Positions 16,234 through 25,943 of a stretch of 64,000 bases of DNA are shown in pieces. A model generated the notes under the pieces. That model had not been told where the DNA came from and did not search any database. It saw only the letters and a program-made list of their open reading frames with translations. Position 1 is the stretch's first letter. Each line of letters opens with the position of its first letter. A program made the position numbers and the translations under genes. Origin of the DNA: Herbaspirillum hiltneri N3. GTDB lineage: Bacteria; Pseudomonadota; Gammaproteobacteria; Burkholderiales; Burkholderiaceae_D. Where the stretch lies: positions 620,001 through 684,000 of the forward strand of contig NZ_CP011409.1 in the NCBI RefSeq assembly GCF_001267925.1. Reading direction: 5' to 3'.

Positions 16234-18864
16234 TTACGCCGCCAGCAGCTCGACTGCACGCTTGCCGTCGGCAGCCGCCCCCGGCGCTGCGGTCTCTGCA
16301 ACGGCTTCTGCAAGCTCGGGCGGCAGAGCAATCTGGCCGTCAATCAGCAGCGCGAACAAACGCCCGACATCGATTGCCTGGATCAGCAGCTGGCCGTTGT
16401 TGGCCTTGATCACCTGGGTCACCAGCATCGACGCGCCCTGCATCGCGAAAGGCGTGTGCATGATCTGCGCCGGATTGAATTGCGGCACGGCGTGCAACTC
16501 ATCGACCAGCAGGCCGATGGTGTGTTCGCCTTCGCGCACGATCATCACCTGGCTGCTGCCGCTGACCGCAGAACGGGTGCCGCGCATCATCTGGCCGAGA
16601 TCGAACACCCAGACGAATTCCTTGCGCCTGCCTTCGCCGTCGCCATCGTCGCGCCGCAGGTTGAGTACGCCGATCTGTTCCGCACGCGTGCCCATCGAGG
16701 TCGGCAACACTTCGCTGAACGGTACGGCTTCCACCACATGGGCGGCGGAGATGGCGAACAGGTTGTGGTCGCTGAAGAAGGTGGCGTATTCATTGCCGTC
16801 GGTGATGGTGGGGTCGGTCTCCAGCAGATATTGGCGACCGTCGGTTTGCGAGCCCGCTCCTTGCACCGCACCGAAGGATTCGAATACCACTGCGATGACG
16901 TCTTCCTGGTAACCGTCGCTGACCTTGAATTCGCGATAGCCGTTCGACGCCGAGCAGGCCACGATGGCGTATTCGCCGTCATGTACGGTGACCTGTGAGG
17001 CACGGCTGCCGTTGGGAATGGTCAGCAGCGCCGGATCGATGTCGAGCGTCTCGCCGACGGCGCGTGCGCTGTCGGTGGTTGAGATGATGCGCGCGTTGCG
17101 ATCGATGTAGAACGCCTTCATGTTCTTCTTGGCGGTGATGCCGCTGGCGAGCATGTTGGAAAACTCCGGCGTCGAGTCGAACACGATGCCGATGCCGCCG
17201 ACCACCACGGCCTCGTTCTCGAGGTCGCGGACTGCTGCGTGATAAATGTACGTGTCCTTGCCGTCGTACAGCGCGCTCGGCGTGAAGGAGCTGACGTAGT
17301 ACTGTTGCTGCGTGCGCAGCGATAGCACCTGGCGCAGGCTGTCGTCGTCGATGTTGCCGCCGACGATGTCGGCAGCGTGCTCGCCGGTGCTGGCGACGAT
17401 GCGGCCGTGGCGGTCGTAGACGAAGATGCGCGTGTAGACGGTATACAAGCCATTGATGTACGCCAGGATATTGCTCATCTTGTCGACCGTGGCCTGGTCT
17501 TGCGCCGGTTGCGCCAGCGCGCTGCGCAATTCCGGTGTGAGCGCCCACCAGCGGCAATCATCGGAGCGCTCGTAGAGATTGCGGTCGAGCAGGTCGACCA
17601 GCAGGCTGGTGGTGAATTCGGCGTCGCGCATTCCAGATACCAGCACGGTCTGGTAGAGATCGTGGATCGATTGCGCGAACAACTCATTGCTGCGGTTGCC
17701 GGTCTCGCTGATCTGATCGAGGATGGTCTTGAGCTTGAGCATTTCGCCGCGCTGCCCGGCGGTCATGACCTGGCCGTTCCAGACGATGCGCTGAATGGTC
17801 TTGGCGGCGGTCATGATGTCGTACAGCGGCGGGCAGAACGAATGCGCATGCGACAGCAGGCCTTCGGCGATTTCCGGCGACAGCTTGGTGAGCACGTCGC
17901 TGATGACGCCGCTGAAGGCGACCTCGACCGGAATCATCACCTGGCCTTGCCAGCCAATCGGACCCGGATAGCCTTGATAGCCGTCGGAGGATACGGTGCG
18001 CACCAGGTATTCGCGGCCGCAGAACAGCATCAGCGCGGCGTTGCCGTCGCGATTGACCGGCACTTCGGTGCCGACCGGGATCCACAACTTGTCGGCGCTG
18101 GCGATGACGCGGTTGTCGGCGTCCAGCAGCAACATGTTGGAACGCGCCTCGGCGTCGCGATGCGAAGAGAAGATGCCGGCCATTTCTTCTTCGAAGTGGA
18201 AGCACAGGCACAGGATGCCGACTACCGCACCAGTTTGGGGATGCTGCATGCGGCGCGAATAAATCAGTGCACGTTCCTTGCCGGGACGCAGGTCGCTGAA
18301 GCGGAAGGTCTCGACATACGTATCGGCGTTGAGCGTCTCCGCGATCAGCGCATCGGCGCTGTGTTCCAGCGGCGTCGCGGGGTCGATCTGCACCAGCACG
18401 TTGCCCTCGGTATCGAGCAGGATGATCTCGTCGTAGACGGTGTATTTGTTGCGGTACTCGCGCAGGCGAAAGCGGATCGCTTCGACGCTGTCGGTGACGC
18501 CGGCGACGAAATTGCACAATTCGCGATCAGTGGCGAGGAAGCCGACGTCGGCGGTGCGCTCGAACAGGTTGCGCACCACGATGTCGATCACGTACTGCGC
18601 CTTGGTGCCGATTTCGGTGAGCACGTTGCGGACTTTTTCCTGGACCAGGCTGACCACCAGCTCGCGTTCGAGACGGCTGAAGCCGGTGCGCGTTGCCGCC
18701 ATGGTCGGCAGGATGGTCTTGGCTTCGCTGGGGCAGTTCATTTTTGCCGAGGCTTCAATCACACGCCACATCAGATTCAGTTCCTGCAGCGACTGTTCGC
18801 ATTTGGTGACGTCGCGCATGTACGGCAGGAAGGTTTCGGTTTGAATCGCTACGTGTTCAGTCAT
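16234..18864 (-). CDS. Soluble tandem Cache-like / CheW chemotaxis protein
   Basis: 876 residues from ATG 18864. There is no signal peptide and no membrane segment. The first two thirds hold two related sensor units: one contains DIVVRNLFERTADVGFLATD followed by YTVYDEIILLDTEGNVLVQID, the other SLLVDLLDRNLYERSDD followed by YTVYTRIFVYDRHGRIVAST. This is a clear internal duplication, each with PAS/Cache-like strands. The last about 160 residues are a CheW domain (FAISAAHVVEAVPF, GVLNLRR, VFDLGQMM, GLLVDELHAV). No methyl-accepting helical domain is present. It probably couples a cytoplasmic signal to CheA. The surrounding genes give no clue to the ligand. Confidence 0.75.
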   Translation of the reverse strand: MTEHVAIQTETFLPYMRDVTKCEQSLQELNLMWRVIEASAKMNCPSEAKTILPTMAATRTGFSRLERELVVSLVQEKVRNVLTEIGTKAQYVIDIVVRNLFERTADVGFLATDRELCNFVAGVTDSVEAIRFRLREYRNKYTVYDEIILLDTEGNVLVQIDPATPLEHSADALIAETLNADTYVETFRFSDLRPGKERALIYSRRMQHPQTGAVVGILCLCFHFEEEMAGIFSSHRDAEARSNMLLLDADNRVIASADKLWIPVGTEVPVNRDGNAALMLFCGREYLVRTVSSDGYQGYPGPIGWQGQVMIPVEVAFSGVISDVLTKLSPEIAEGLLSHAHSFCPPLYDIMTAAKTIQRIVWNGQVMTAGQRGEMLKLKTILDQISETGNRSNELFAQSIHDLYQTVLVSGMRDAEFTTSLLVDLLDRNLYERSDDCRWWALTPELRSALAQPAQDQATVDKMSNILAYINGLYTVYTRIFVYDRHGRIVASTGEHAADIVGGNIDDDSLRQVLSLRTQQQYYVSSFTPSALYDGKDTYIYHAAVRDLENEAVVVGGIGIVFDSTPEFSNMLASGITAKKNMKAFYIDRNARIISTTDSARAVGETLDIDPALLTIPNGSRASQVTVHDGEYAIVACSASNGYREFKVSDGYQEDVIAVVFESFGAVQGAGSQTDGRQYLLETDPTITDGNEYATFFSDHNLFAISAAHVVEAVPFSEVLPTSMGTRAEQIGVLNLRRDDGDGEGRRKEFVWVFDLGQMMRGTRSAVSGSSQVMIVREGEHTIGLLVDELHAVPQFNPAQIMHTPFAMQGASMLVTQVIKANNGQLLIQAIDVGRLFALLIDGQIALPPELAEAVAETAAPGAAADGKRAVELLAA

Positions 18865-19196
18865 GTTGTCCCTTTTATTGAAAAAGCCCGCAAGAACTTG
18901 TCCGCGCCGCACTTGGATTTAGTAATTAATGTCGGCACTCGATTGTCGTTACGCAAATTGCGTGCCACGCATTTTATGGATAAACCGTCATGCGTGTTGT
19001 CTACAAGATGGTCCGCAAAGCCGCATGCAGATTGGCTTTCGATAATTTCCGCATGGAAATAATTGGCGTGATTTTTTGCCGTGGCGGCAACTGCGCGAGG
19101 AATTGTTTTCTCTGGCGCCGGCGTATTTCCGGCTGCATATGCAGCGCTCGCCATTGATGTGCGGTCAGGTTTCCGATAGTTGGATAAAATCGAGAT
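18865..19196. other. Intergenic region between divergent cheW-like gene and unknown gene
   Basis: 332 bases, lower in GC than the flanking genes. It must hold promoters for both directions. A GATAAAAT patch at 19180-19187 just before the rightward gene is -10-like but has no convincing -35. No repeat, RNA or short coding sequence stands out. Confidence 0.4.
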
Positions 19197-19952
19197 ATGA
19201 AACCGATTGCTCCCGGCACCGTCATCTTCCATCGCCATCGCGGCTATGGCGTTATCGTCTCCGTCAACTTGCTGACGGGATGGATTTCCGCGCGCTTCGG
19301 CAGCGAAGTGCGCACGCTCGATCTCAATCTGTCATCCGACGAAGTGCAGCATGCCGACGGCACACCGATCCTGTTCCGTCGCCAGCCGCCCGATCGCATG
19401 CCGCACGCGCGGCTGATGGCGATGGTGCGTGAGTTGCATGCGGCCGGTTACCAGCGGCTGTATCTGTATAGCTGGCCCAAGCCCTCGGGCCTGCATTGGC
19501 GCTGGCATTTGTTCGCGGGGCCGCGGCATTGGAATGAACGGCCGTGGCGTGAAGGCTGGTACGGCTCGGGTGCGGACTACAATTTCAATCCGATTTTCGG
19601 CTGGGGCGACACTCCCGGCGCCAGCGCGCAGGATCTGGCCAGCGCACTGGCGCAATTCGATCCGCACGGACTTGCTCAGGCGCTCGGCCGCGATGAAGAT
19701 CACACCGCGTGGTTTGCGTCGGTGTGTGATGCGCTGTTGCCGCATCATGCGTATAGCATGGGATGGGATCACGCCGGATCGATGCCGGAACATTTGCCGG
19801 TCATCGCCGTGCGCAGGGGAGTGGAGCCCTACGCCGGGCCGCCGCTGCCGTGGCCGCCCGGCTGGATGCACCTATGGAAGGTGTCGCACGCTCAGCATCT
19901 GCAATATGCGCCGCCTACGCCGGTGCGCGTCAGGCCAACGCCTCAGGATTGA
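19197..19952 (+). CDS. Conserved-looking protein of unknown function, tryptophan-rich
   Basis: 251 residues; I do not recognise the family. There is no signal peptide or membrane segment. The N-terminal 50 residues (GTVIFHRHRGYGVIVSVN, then GWISARFGSEVRTLDL) could form a small beta-barrel such as an SH3- or CarD-like fold. The middle is rich in Trp, Gly and His (LHWRWHLFAGPRHWNE, then GWYGSGADYNFNPIFGWGD). Codon use looks like its neighbours. Its last 23 bases overlap the end of the convergent dehydrogenase gene. It stands alone, not in an operon. Confidence 0.65.
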   Translation: MKPIAPGTVIFHRHRGYGVIVSVNLLTGWISARFGSEVRTLDLNLSSDEVQHADGTPILFRRQPPDRMPHARLMAMVRELHAAGYQRLYLYSWPKPSGLHWRWHLFAGPRHWNERPWREGWYGSGADYNFNPIFGWGDTPGASAQDLASALAQFDPHGLAQALGRDEDHTAWFASVCDALLPHHAYSMGWDHAGSMPEHLPVIAVRRGVEPYAGPPLPWPPGWMHLWKVSHAQHLQYAPPTPVRVRPTPQD

Positions 19953-20916
19953 GGACGTTCTTCGGTGCGCCGTTGGCGAAGTCGACGATGTTCTGGAAGG
20001 CCGCGCGGAAGTACAGCTCGTAACCGTCTTTTTCCACATAGCCGAGATGCGGCGTAGCGACCACGTTGTCCATGCGCAGCAGCGGCGAGTCGTGCGGCAG
20101 CGGTTCGGTTTCGAACACGTCGATACCGGCGAAGCCGGGACGGCCTTGCTGCAGCGCCGTTTCAAGTGCGCCGCTCGCCACCAGTTCGGCGCGGCTGGTG
20201 TTGATGAAGGTGGCGGTCGGTTTCATCTGCGCCAGGTCTTGCGCGGTGACGATGCCGCGCGTGGCGTCGTTGAGGCGCAGGTGCACCGAGACGAAGTCGG
20301 TCGTCGAGAAAAATTCTTCCTTGCCGGCTGCGGCGGTGTAGCCGTCTTTCTGCGCTTGCTCCAGGCTCGCCTCGCGTCCCCACACGACGATCTTCATGCC
20401 GAAGGCTTTGCCGTATCCGGCCACCATGCGGCCGATCTTGCCGTATCCCCAGATGCCGAGCGTGCGGCCCTTGAGGGCAACGCCGATGGAATTGCGTTCC
20501 GGCGCGGGCGAGACCTGCTGCCAGACGCCGGCCTTGAGGTTCGCGGTGTATTGCGGAATGCGGCGCCCGGCCGCCATGATCAGCGCCCAAGTCAATTCGG
20601 CCGGCGCGGTCGGGTCGCCGACGCCTTCGACGATGGCGATGCGCTGCGCGGTGGCGGCGGCGACGTCGACATGGCCGCTGATCTTGCCGGTTTGCGAAAT
20701 TAATTTGAGCGCCGGGAGTTTTTCCAGGATGGCTTTGGTGAAGACGGTGCGTTCGCGGATCAGCACCAGTGCGTCGAACGGCGCCAGGCGTGCAACCAGT
20801 TGGCCGGCGCCGCGCACGGTATTGTTGAATACTTTGACGTCATGGCCGTCCAGCAGCTTGAAGCAGTCGAGCTGGCGGACGCTGTCCTGGTAGTCGTCGA
20901 GGATGGCGATCTTCAT
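19930..20916 (-). CDS. D-2-hydroxyacid dehydrogenase, phosphoglycerate-dehydrogenase-like
   Basis: 328 residues. NAD-binding motif GYGKIG is at about 156-161; catalytic Arg lies in FINTSRAELV, Glu in DVFETEPLP and His in TPHLGY. All three catalytic residues are therefore present, unlike the paralogue at 1062. The N-terminal MKIAILDDYQDSVRQLDCFKLL is typical of a Burkholderiales subgroup annotated D-2-hydroxyacid dehydrogenase family protein. The physiological substrate is unknown. It is transcribed away from the quinone reductase start, with an 88-base gap from that gene's end. Confidence 0.85.
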   Translation of the reverse strand: MKIAILDDYQDSVRQLDCFKLLDGHDVKVFNNTVRGAGQLVARLAPFDALVLIRERTVFTKAILEKLPALKLISQTGKISGHVDVAAATAQRIAIVEGVGDPTAPAELTWALIMAAGRRIPQYTANLKAGVWQQVSPAPERNSIGVALKGRTLGIWGYGKIGRMVAGYGKAFGMKIVVWGREASLEQAQKDGYTAAAGKEEFFSTTDFVSVHLRLNDATRGIVTAQDLAQMKPTATFINTSRAELVASGALETALQQGRPGFAGIDVFETEPLPHDSPLLRMDNVVATPHLGYVEKDGYELYFRAAFQNIVDFANGAPKNVLNPEALA

Positions 20917-21004
20917 GTTGTCTCCGGAAGGCGGTCGATATCGTTAAAGCGACATCATAAAGCGCCTGCCGGATTTTTGCCGCGCCGATTGGCCCATGAA
21001 AATA

Positions 21005-22021
21005 TCAGGCCGGGATTTCAATCACCAGCTTGCCGCGTGCACCGCCGGCGTCAATGACGTCGTAAGCGGCATCGGCCTGGTCGAAGCCGAAGTGGCGCTG
21101 ATCGACCTGCACCACGATCTTGCCGGCCTCGATCAGCCTGGTGGCCTGTTCCATGATTTCGCCATGATGCGCGCGGCCCTTGCCGGTCAGCAGCGGCATC
21201 AGCGTGAATACGCCCGAATAAGTTGCAGCGCGGAACGACAGCGGCGCCAGTGCATGCGTGCCCCAGCCGAGGCAGCTGACGACGTGGCCGTGGTAACGCT
21301 TCGCCGCGATGAAGGACGCATCCAGCGTGGCGCCGCCGACGGTGTCGTAGACGATGTCGAAGCCTTCGCCGCCGGTGTATTGCTGCACGTATTCTTCCAC
21401 CGTACTGGCGCGGTAATCGATGAAGGTGGCGCCGTAGCCGGTGATGAGGTCGCGCTGTTCGGCCGAGCCGGTGGCGTAGACGTCGGCGCCGAAGGCCCTG
21501 GCGATTTGCACGGCGATGTGGCCGACGCCGCCGGCGCCACCATGCACCAAGACTTTCTGGCCGCTGCGCACATGGGCGCGATCGACCAGGCCTTCCCATG
21601 CGGTGATGAAGATCAGCGGCAGGGCGGCCGCTTCGCGCATGCCGATGTTGGCCGGTTTGTGCGCCAGCAGGTCCGCATCGACAGCGGCGAATTGCGCCAG
21701 CGAACCTTGCACGCTGCCGACGCCGCCTGTCATGCCGTAGACCTCGTCCCCCACGTTGAAGCCGGATACGCCGTCGCCGATCGCCTCCACCACGCCTGCC
21801 ATGTCGATGCCGAGCACGGCAGGCAATTGCGCCTGGGCATGTCCCGCCTTGCCGGCGCGGATCTTGGCATCGAGTGGATTGAGCCCGGCGGCGCGGATGC
21901 GCACCAGCACCTGGCCGGCGCCGGCGACGGGGCGGTCGACGCTGGCGGTGTGCAGCGGTGTACCGCTGGCGGTCAGCAGCACGGCGGTCATGGTGGCGGA
22001 GTGGAGGGATGCGGTAGTCAT
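21005..22021 (-). CDS. Zinc-independent MDR, NADPH:quinone reductase family
   Basis: 338 residues. Medium-chain dehydrogenase fold: an N-terminal GroES-like part (VLVRIRAAGLNPLDAKIRAG, VLGIDMAGVVEAIGDGVSGF) and the NADPH motif VHGGAGGVGHIAVQIA. The zinc-binding Cys/His ligands of alcohol dehydrogenases are absent, as in quinone oxidoreductases. ATG 22021 is preferred because a GAAAGGAAAC site lies just upstream. It is divergent from a LysR regulator (193-base gap), a classic arrangement in which the regulator controls the reductase. Confidence 0.85.
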   Translation of the reverse strand: MTTASLHSATMTAVLLTASGTPLHTASVDRPVAGAGQVLVRIRAAGLNPLDAKIRAGKAGHAQAQLPAVLGIDMAGVVEAIGDGVSGFNVGDEVYGMTGGVGSVQGSLAQFAAVDADLLAHKPANIGMREAAALPLIFITAWEGLVDRAHVRSGQKVLVHGGAGGVGHIAVQIARAFGADVYATGSAEQRDLITGYGATFIDYRASTVEEYVQQYTGGEGFDIVYDTVGGATLDASFIAAKRYHGHVVSCLGWGTHALAPLSFRAATYSGVFTLMPLLTGKGRAHHGEIMEQATRLIEAGKIVVQVDQRHFGFDQADAAYDVIDAGGARGKLVIEIPA

Positions 22022-22213
22022 GGCGTTTCCTTTCGGTGTCTGTGGATGATGGGCGCCGCGTTGTTTTTGGCAGCGATGAAGGCAAGTCTAGAGACGGAAA
22101 GGTCTGAGAAAAACAGGGCTGACGGCAATACAGAATGATGAAAACGTGGATAATCGGCAGCACCCATACATCGTCATTCACCATTCGTCATTCGCCGGAG
22201 AAGAAAAGCAAAC

Positions 22214-23098
22214 ATGGACCGCCTGGATGCCCTGAAAGTGTTTTGCAGCGTCGTCGAGGCCGGCGGTTTCAGCCGCGCGGCCGACCGGCTCGGGATTTCG
22301 ACCTCGTCGGTGACCAACCAGGTGTCGGCGCTGGAGACGCATTTCCGCACCAAGCTGCTCAACCGCACCACGCGCAGCATGTCGCTGACCGAAGAAGGGC
22401 GCCGCTGCTACGAGCAGGCGCTGCTGCTGCTCGACGGCATGAGCGATCTGGAAGGCAGCATGATGCAATCCCACTCGCTGCCGGCCGGGACGCTGCGCGT
22501 CGACATGCCGAGCATAATCAGTCGCCAGTACATCGCACCGGCGCTGCCGCAATTCCTCGTGCAGTATCCCGATATCACGCTCAGGATCACGGTCGGCGAT
22601 CGCATGATCGACATGGTCGAGGAGGGCGTCGATGTGCTGATTCGCATCGGCGATCTTCCCGATTCAAACCTGATCGCCAAGACCGTCTTCAAGACCAGTT
22701 ACATGTGCTGTGCCTCGCCCGCATTCGTTGCGCGCCATGGCATGCCGAAGGCGCCGCAGGAGCTGGCCGATTTCCCCTGCCTGGGTTTCCTCAATCCGAA
22801 ATCGCGCATGGTGCGGCCGTGGCAGTTCAGCAAGGGCAATGACAGCCATCGCTTCGTGCCCAAGGGCGCGCTGGCGATGGACCATGTCGAGTCGCTCATC
22901 GAAGCGGCCAAGGCCGGTTGCGGCATCGTCCAGCAAATGTCGGTGTCGCTGATCCCGCCGGTGCGCAGCGGCGAACTGGTGCCGGTGTTGCCGGACTGGC
23001 TGGCGCCGGGCCCCGACGTTTCCGTGCTGGTCCAGCAAAAGAACCATCGCGCGGCCAAGATCAAGGCCTTTGTCGATTTCGTCGCCGGGCTGTTCTGA
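22214..23098 (+). CDS. LysR-family transcriptional regulator
   Basis: 294 residues. The N-terminal winged helix-turn-helix reads MDRLDALKVFCSVVEAGGFS, then RAADRLGISTSSVTNQVSAL, then the wing KLLNRTTRSMSLTE. The effector domain contains GTLRVDMPSIISRQYIAP and the LIRIGDLPDSNLIAK segment typical of the CrgA/AaeR-like subgroup. It probably regulates the divergent quinone reductase in response to an electrophile or quinone; this is inferred from arrangement only. Confidence 0.88.
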   Translation: MDRLDALKVFCSVVEAGGFSRAADRLGISTSSVTNQVSALETHFRTKLLNRTTRSMSLTEEGRRCYEQALLLLDGMSDLEGSMMQSHSLPAGTLRVDMPSIISRQYIAPALPQFLVQYPDITLRITVGDRMIDMVEEGVDVLIRIGDLPDSNLIAKTVFKTSYMCCASPAFVARHGMPKAPQELADFPCLGFLNPKSRMVRPWQFSKGNDSHRFVPKGALAMDHVESLIEAAKAGCGIVQQMSVSLIPPVRSGELVPVLPDWLAPGPDVSVLVQQKNHRAAKIKAFVDFVAGLF

Positions 23099-23614
23099 GT
23101 TTTCTTTCCCGGCGCCTCTTTTTCGAGGTCTCTTCGCTGTGGTTGTAAATTTGCCAATAGTCCCTGAATCTGCACGCTGCTGCGCAGCAATGTCGGTGAA
23201 TCGCTGACGTCATGTCGGCCGCTTGTCTTGTGGCACTTTGCAGCGCGCAGGATGTCCATCCATTAAGGCTCCGGCAGGCGAAAGCGCTTTTGTTGCGCTG
23301 CTTCGTAATGAAAAAACGCAATCGCGTTAAAAGCGTATTTCCCACTACATTAGTCGGTTACTTTTCACTACAAACAAGCAGGGTACGGGTGTACAATCGC
23401 CGCCTGATTTTCATAAAGCCAGCTGCTGCGGAACAATCTTCCGCGCGCGATTTTATGGATGGCTTCAGCGATGGGCATGGCTCAGGGCCTGGAGCATTCG
23501 ACAAGACCGCCGTACCACCGGCTGATGGCGCCACCCGCCTCGCCGGCTGCATGCAACGACGATCCTGCCGTGCCAACGATTTCGATATTTCATTTAGGCA
23601 TTGGAGGTAGTGTT
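23099..23614 (+). other. Long leader/intergenic region before pckG
   Basis: 516 bases without a convincing gene. A TACAAT hexamer at about 23391-23396 could be a -10 element, but the -35 is poor. An open frame from 23459 runs into pckG, but its residues before the pckG ATG do not resemble any known N-terminus. The pckG ribosome site TTGGAGGTAG is at 23601-23610. No riboswitch class is recognised. Confidence 0.4.
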
Positions 23615-25483
23615 ATGAATCAACCCGTGATGGAAGGCGTCGCCGCATTGAACGCCCCCGCTTTCGTCAAACACCAGAAACTGATCAACTGGGTCGCCGA
23701 GATCGCCGCGCTCACCAAGCCGAAGAGCATCTACTGGTGCGACGGCTCGCAGGAAGAGTACGATCGCCTGTGCGCCGAGATGGTCGCCGCCGGCACCATG
23801 AAGAAGCTGAACCAGGACAAGCGTCCGAACAGCTACCTGGCCTGTTCCGATCCGTCGGACGTGGCGCGCGTGGAAGACCGCACTTTCATCTGCTCCAAGA
23901 ACAAGGACGATGCCGGCCCGACCAACAACTGGACCGATCCTGCCGAAATGCGCACGACCCTGAATGGCCTGTTCGCCGGCAGCATGCGCGGCCGCACCTT
24001 GTATGTGGTGCCGTTCTCGATGGGCCCGCTGGGTTCGCCGATCGCCCATATCGGCGTGGAGCTGTCCGATTCGCCTTACGTCGCCGTGAACATGCGCATC
24101 ATGACCCGCATGGGCAAGGCCGTGTATGACGTGCTGGGTGCGGACGGCGATTTCGTGCCGTGCGTGCATACCGTCGGCGCACCGCTGCAAGCCGGCGAGA
24201 AAGACGTCGCCTGGCCATGCAACGCCACCAAGTACATCGTTCACTATCCTGAAACCCGCGAGATCTGGTCTTTCGGTTCCGGCTACGGCGGCAACGCGCT
24301 GCTGGGCAAGAAGTGCTTCGCGCTGCGCATCGCCTCTACCATGGGCCGCGACCAGGGCTGGCTGGCTGAACACATGCTGATCCTCGGCGTCGAGTCGCCC
24401 GAAGGAACGAAGCACTACGTCGCTGCGGCGTTCCCGTCGGCGTGCGGCAAGACCAACTTCGCCATGCTGATTCCGCCGAAGTCCTTTGACGGCTGGAAAG
24501 TCACCACCATCGGCGACGACATCGCCTGGATCAAACCGGGTGCAGACGGCCGCTTGTACGCGATCAATCCGGAAGCGGGTTATTTCGGCGTGGCCCCGGG
24601 CACCAACGAAAAGACCAACTTCAACTGCATGGCTTCGCTGCGCGCCAACACGATCTTCACCAACGTCGCGCTGACCGACGACGGCGACGTCTGGTGGGAA
24701 GGCATGACCAAGGAAGCGCCAGCCCATCTGATCGACTGGCAAGGCAAGGACTGGACACCGGCAATCGCCAAGGAAACCGGCCGCAAGGCCGCGCATCCGA
24801 ATGCGCGTTTCACCGTTGCCGCGACGCAGAATCCGGTCATCGACGCAGCTTGGGATGATCCGGCCGGCGTGCCGATTTCGGCCTTCATCTTCGGCGGTCG
24901 CCGTTCGACCACCGTGCCGCTGGTGACCGAAGCGCGCAACTGGGTGGAAGGCGTCTACATGGCCGCCACCATGGGCTCGGAAACCACTGCCGCCGCCGTC
25001 GGCCAGCAAGGCGTGGTGCGCCGCGATCCGTTCGCGATGCTGCCGTTCACGGGCTACAACATGAGCGACTACTTCCAGCACTGGCTGAACCTGGGTCGCA
25101 AGATCGCCGCCTCGCCCGCTGAACTGCCGAAGATCTACTGCGTCAACTGGTTCCGCACCGATGCCGACGGCAAGTTCGTCTGGCCCGGCTTCGGCGACAA
25201 CATGCGCGTGCTGAAGTGGATGCTGGAACGGATCGAAGATCCGCAAGGCGTGCGCGTCGGTGGCGTTCCGCACATCTTCGGCGTGTCGCCGCGCTACGAA
25301 GACCTGCAATGGGACGGCCTCGACTTCACGCCGGAACAGTTCGCCACGATCACCTCGATCGACAAGGCGGCCTGGGCCCAGGAAATTGAATTGCACACCG
25401 AGTTGTTCGACAAGCTCAAGCACAATCTGCCGCGTGAGCTGGTGGAAGTGAAGGTGGCGCTGCAGAAAAAGCTGGCGGCGTAA
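23615..25483 (+). CDS. pckG: Phosphoenolpyruvate carboxykinase (GTP)
   Basis: 622 residues, the usual length. It converts oxaloacetate and GTP to PEP, CO2 and GDP, the first committed step of gluconeogenesis. Visible motifs are the P-loop [13 protein letters not shown] with active-site Cys at about 277, the [11 protein letters not shown] metal-binding segment, [11 protein letters not shown], and the PEP/oxaloacetate site near the N-terminus ([13 protein letters not shown]). ATG 23615 follows a good GGAGG site; the earlier in-frame GTG region is not conserved. Single-gene unit closed by a clear terminator at 25508. It allows growth on organic acids, fitting the carboxylate-type uptake locus at 9067. 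Confidence 0.97.
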   Translation: MNQPVMEGVAALNAPAFVKHQKLINWVAEIAALTKPKSIYWCDGSQEEYDRLCAEMVAAGTMKKLNQDKRPNSYLACSDPSDVARVEDRTFICSKNKDDAGPTNNWTDPAEMRTTLNGLFAGSMRGRTLYVVPFSMGPLGSPIAHIGVELSDSPYVAVNMRIMTRMGKAVYDVLGADGDFVPCVHTVGAPLQAGEKDVAWPCNATKYIVHYPETREIWSFGSGYGGNALLGKKCFALRIASTMGRDQGWLAEHMLILGVESPEGTKHYVAAAFPSACGKTNFAMLIPPKSFDGWKVTTIGDDIAWIKPGADGRLYAINPEAGYFGVAPGTNEKTNFNCMASLRANTIFTNVALTDDGDVWWEGMTKEAPAHLIDWQGKDWTPAIAKETGRKAAHPNARFTVAATQNPVIDAAWDDPAGVPISAFIFGGRRSTTVPLVTEARNWVEGVYMAATMGSETTAAAVGQQGVVRRDPFAMLPFTGYNMSDYFQHWLNLGRKIAASPAELPKIYCVNWFRTDADGKFVWPGFGDNMRVLKWMLERIEDPQGVRVGGVPHIFGVSPRYEDLQWDGLDFTPEQFATITSIDKAAWAQEIELHTELFDKLKHNLPRELVEVKVALQKKLAA

Positions 25484-25507
25484 TCAGTTACGGTGCTTGC
25501 CGCCAAG

Positions 25508-25539
25508 AAAACGGCCATCGAAAGATGGCCGTTTTTTTA
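25508..25539 (+). terminator. Intrinsic terminator of pckG
   Basis: AACGGCCATC-GAAA-GATGGCCGTT is followed by TTTTT. A 10-bp GC-rich stem, tetraloop and T-run 25 bases after the stop codon make a strong Rho-independent terminator. Confidence 0.92.
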
Positions 25540-25838
25540 TGTCCGCAAGATTGTTTGCAGCGCCGGCGCAGACGTCGATGAAGCGTTCCGCGCTGCGGCG
25601 GGAAGCGGCTGGTGTACTCGTCATCTTGTCTTGGCCCGGTCACACAGGTGTTGCCGTGCTGAAGTAATATTGCGGCGGGAACGAAATTTCGTCTCCTGAT
25701 TTCAGTCGAACGGTGAGCCGGCGGCGCAAGCGATCAGCAGTTCCGACGCAGCACGCCCGGCAGTTGCATCCGGTCTTTTCATACCCATATGCAGCTTGTC
25801 CCCTCGATATTACGGCAAGCCGTTCTGCACGAATGTTG

Positions 25839-25904
25839 ATAGTCAAACGCAATCGAAAGTATTAAACAAATAAATTTGATTAATATATAGAGGCGCTTTA
25901 CTAT
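25839..25904 (+). promoter_or_regulatory. Candidate OxyR site and sigma-70 promoter of ahpC
   Basis: TTGATT (25876-25881), a 17-base spacer and TACTAT (25899-25904) form a reasonable sigma-70 promoter about 40 bases before the ahpC ATG. Directly upstream, ATAG-N7-CAAT-N7-ATTA-N7-AAAT (25839-25875) keeps the 11-base spacing of the OxyR motif ATAG-N7-CTAT-N7-ATAG-N7-CTAT, with several mismatches. It abuts the -35, as OxyR-activated sites do. The region is AT-rich, so chance similarity is possible. The rest of 25540-25943 shows nothing recognisable. Confidence 0.4.
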
Positions 25905-25943
25905 CTCTTCACTCTCTTTCAACCCCAAGTAAAGGAAATAGCA

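Noticed and set aside
23594..25423. A 609-codon open frame antisense to pckG
   Set aside because: pckG is certain on the plus strand; the antisense product has no family features.
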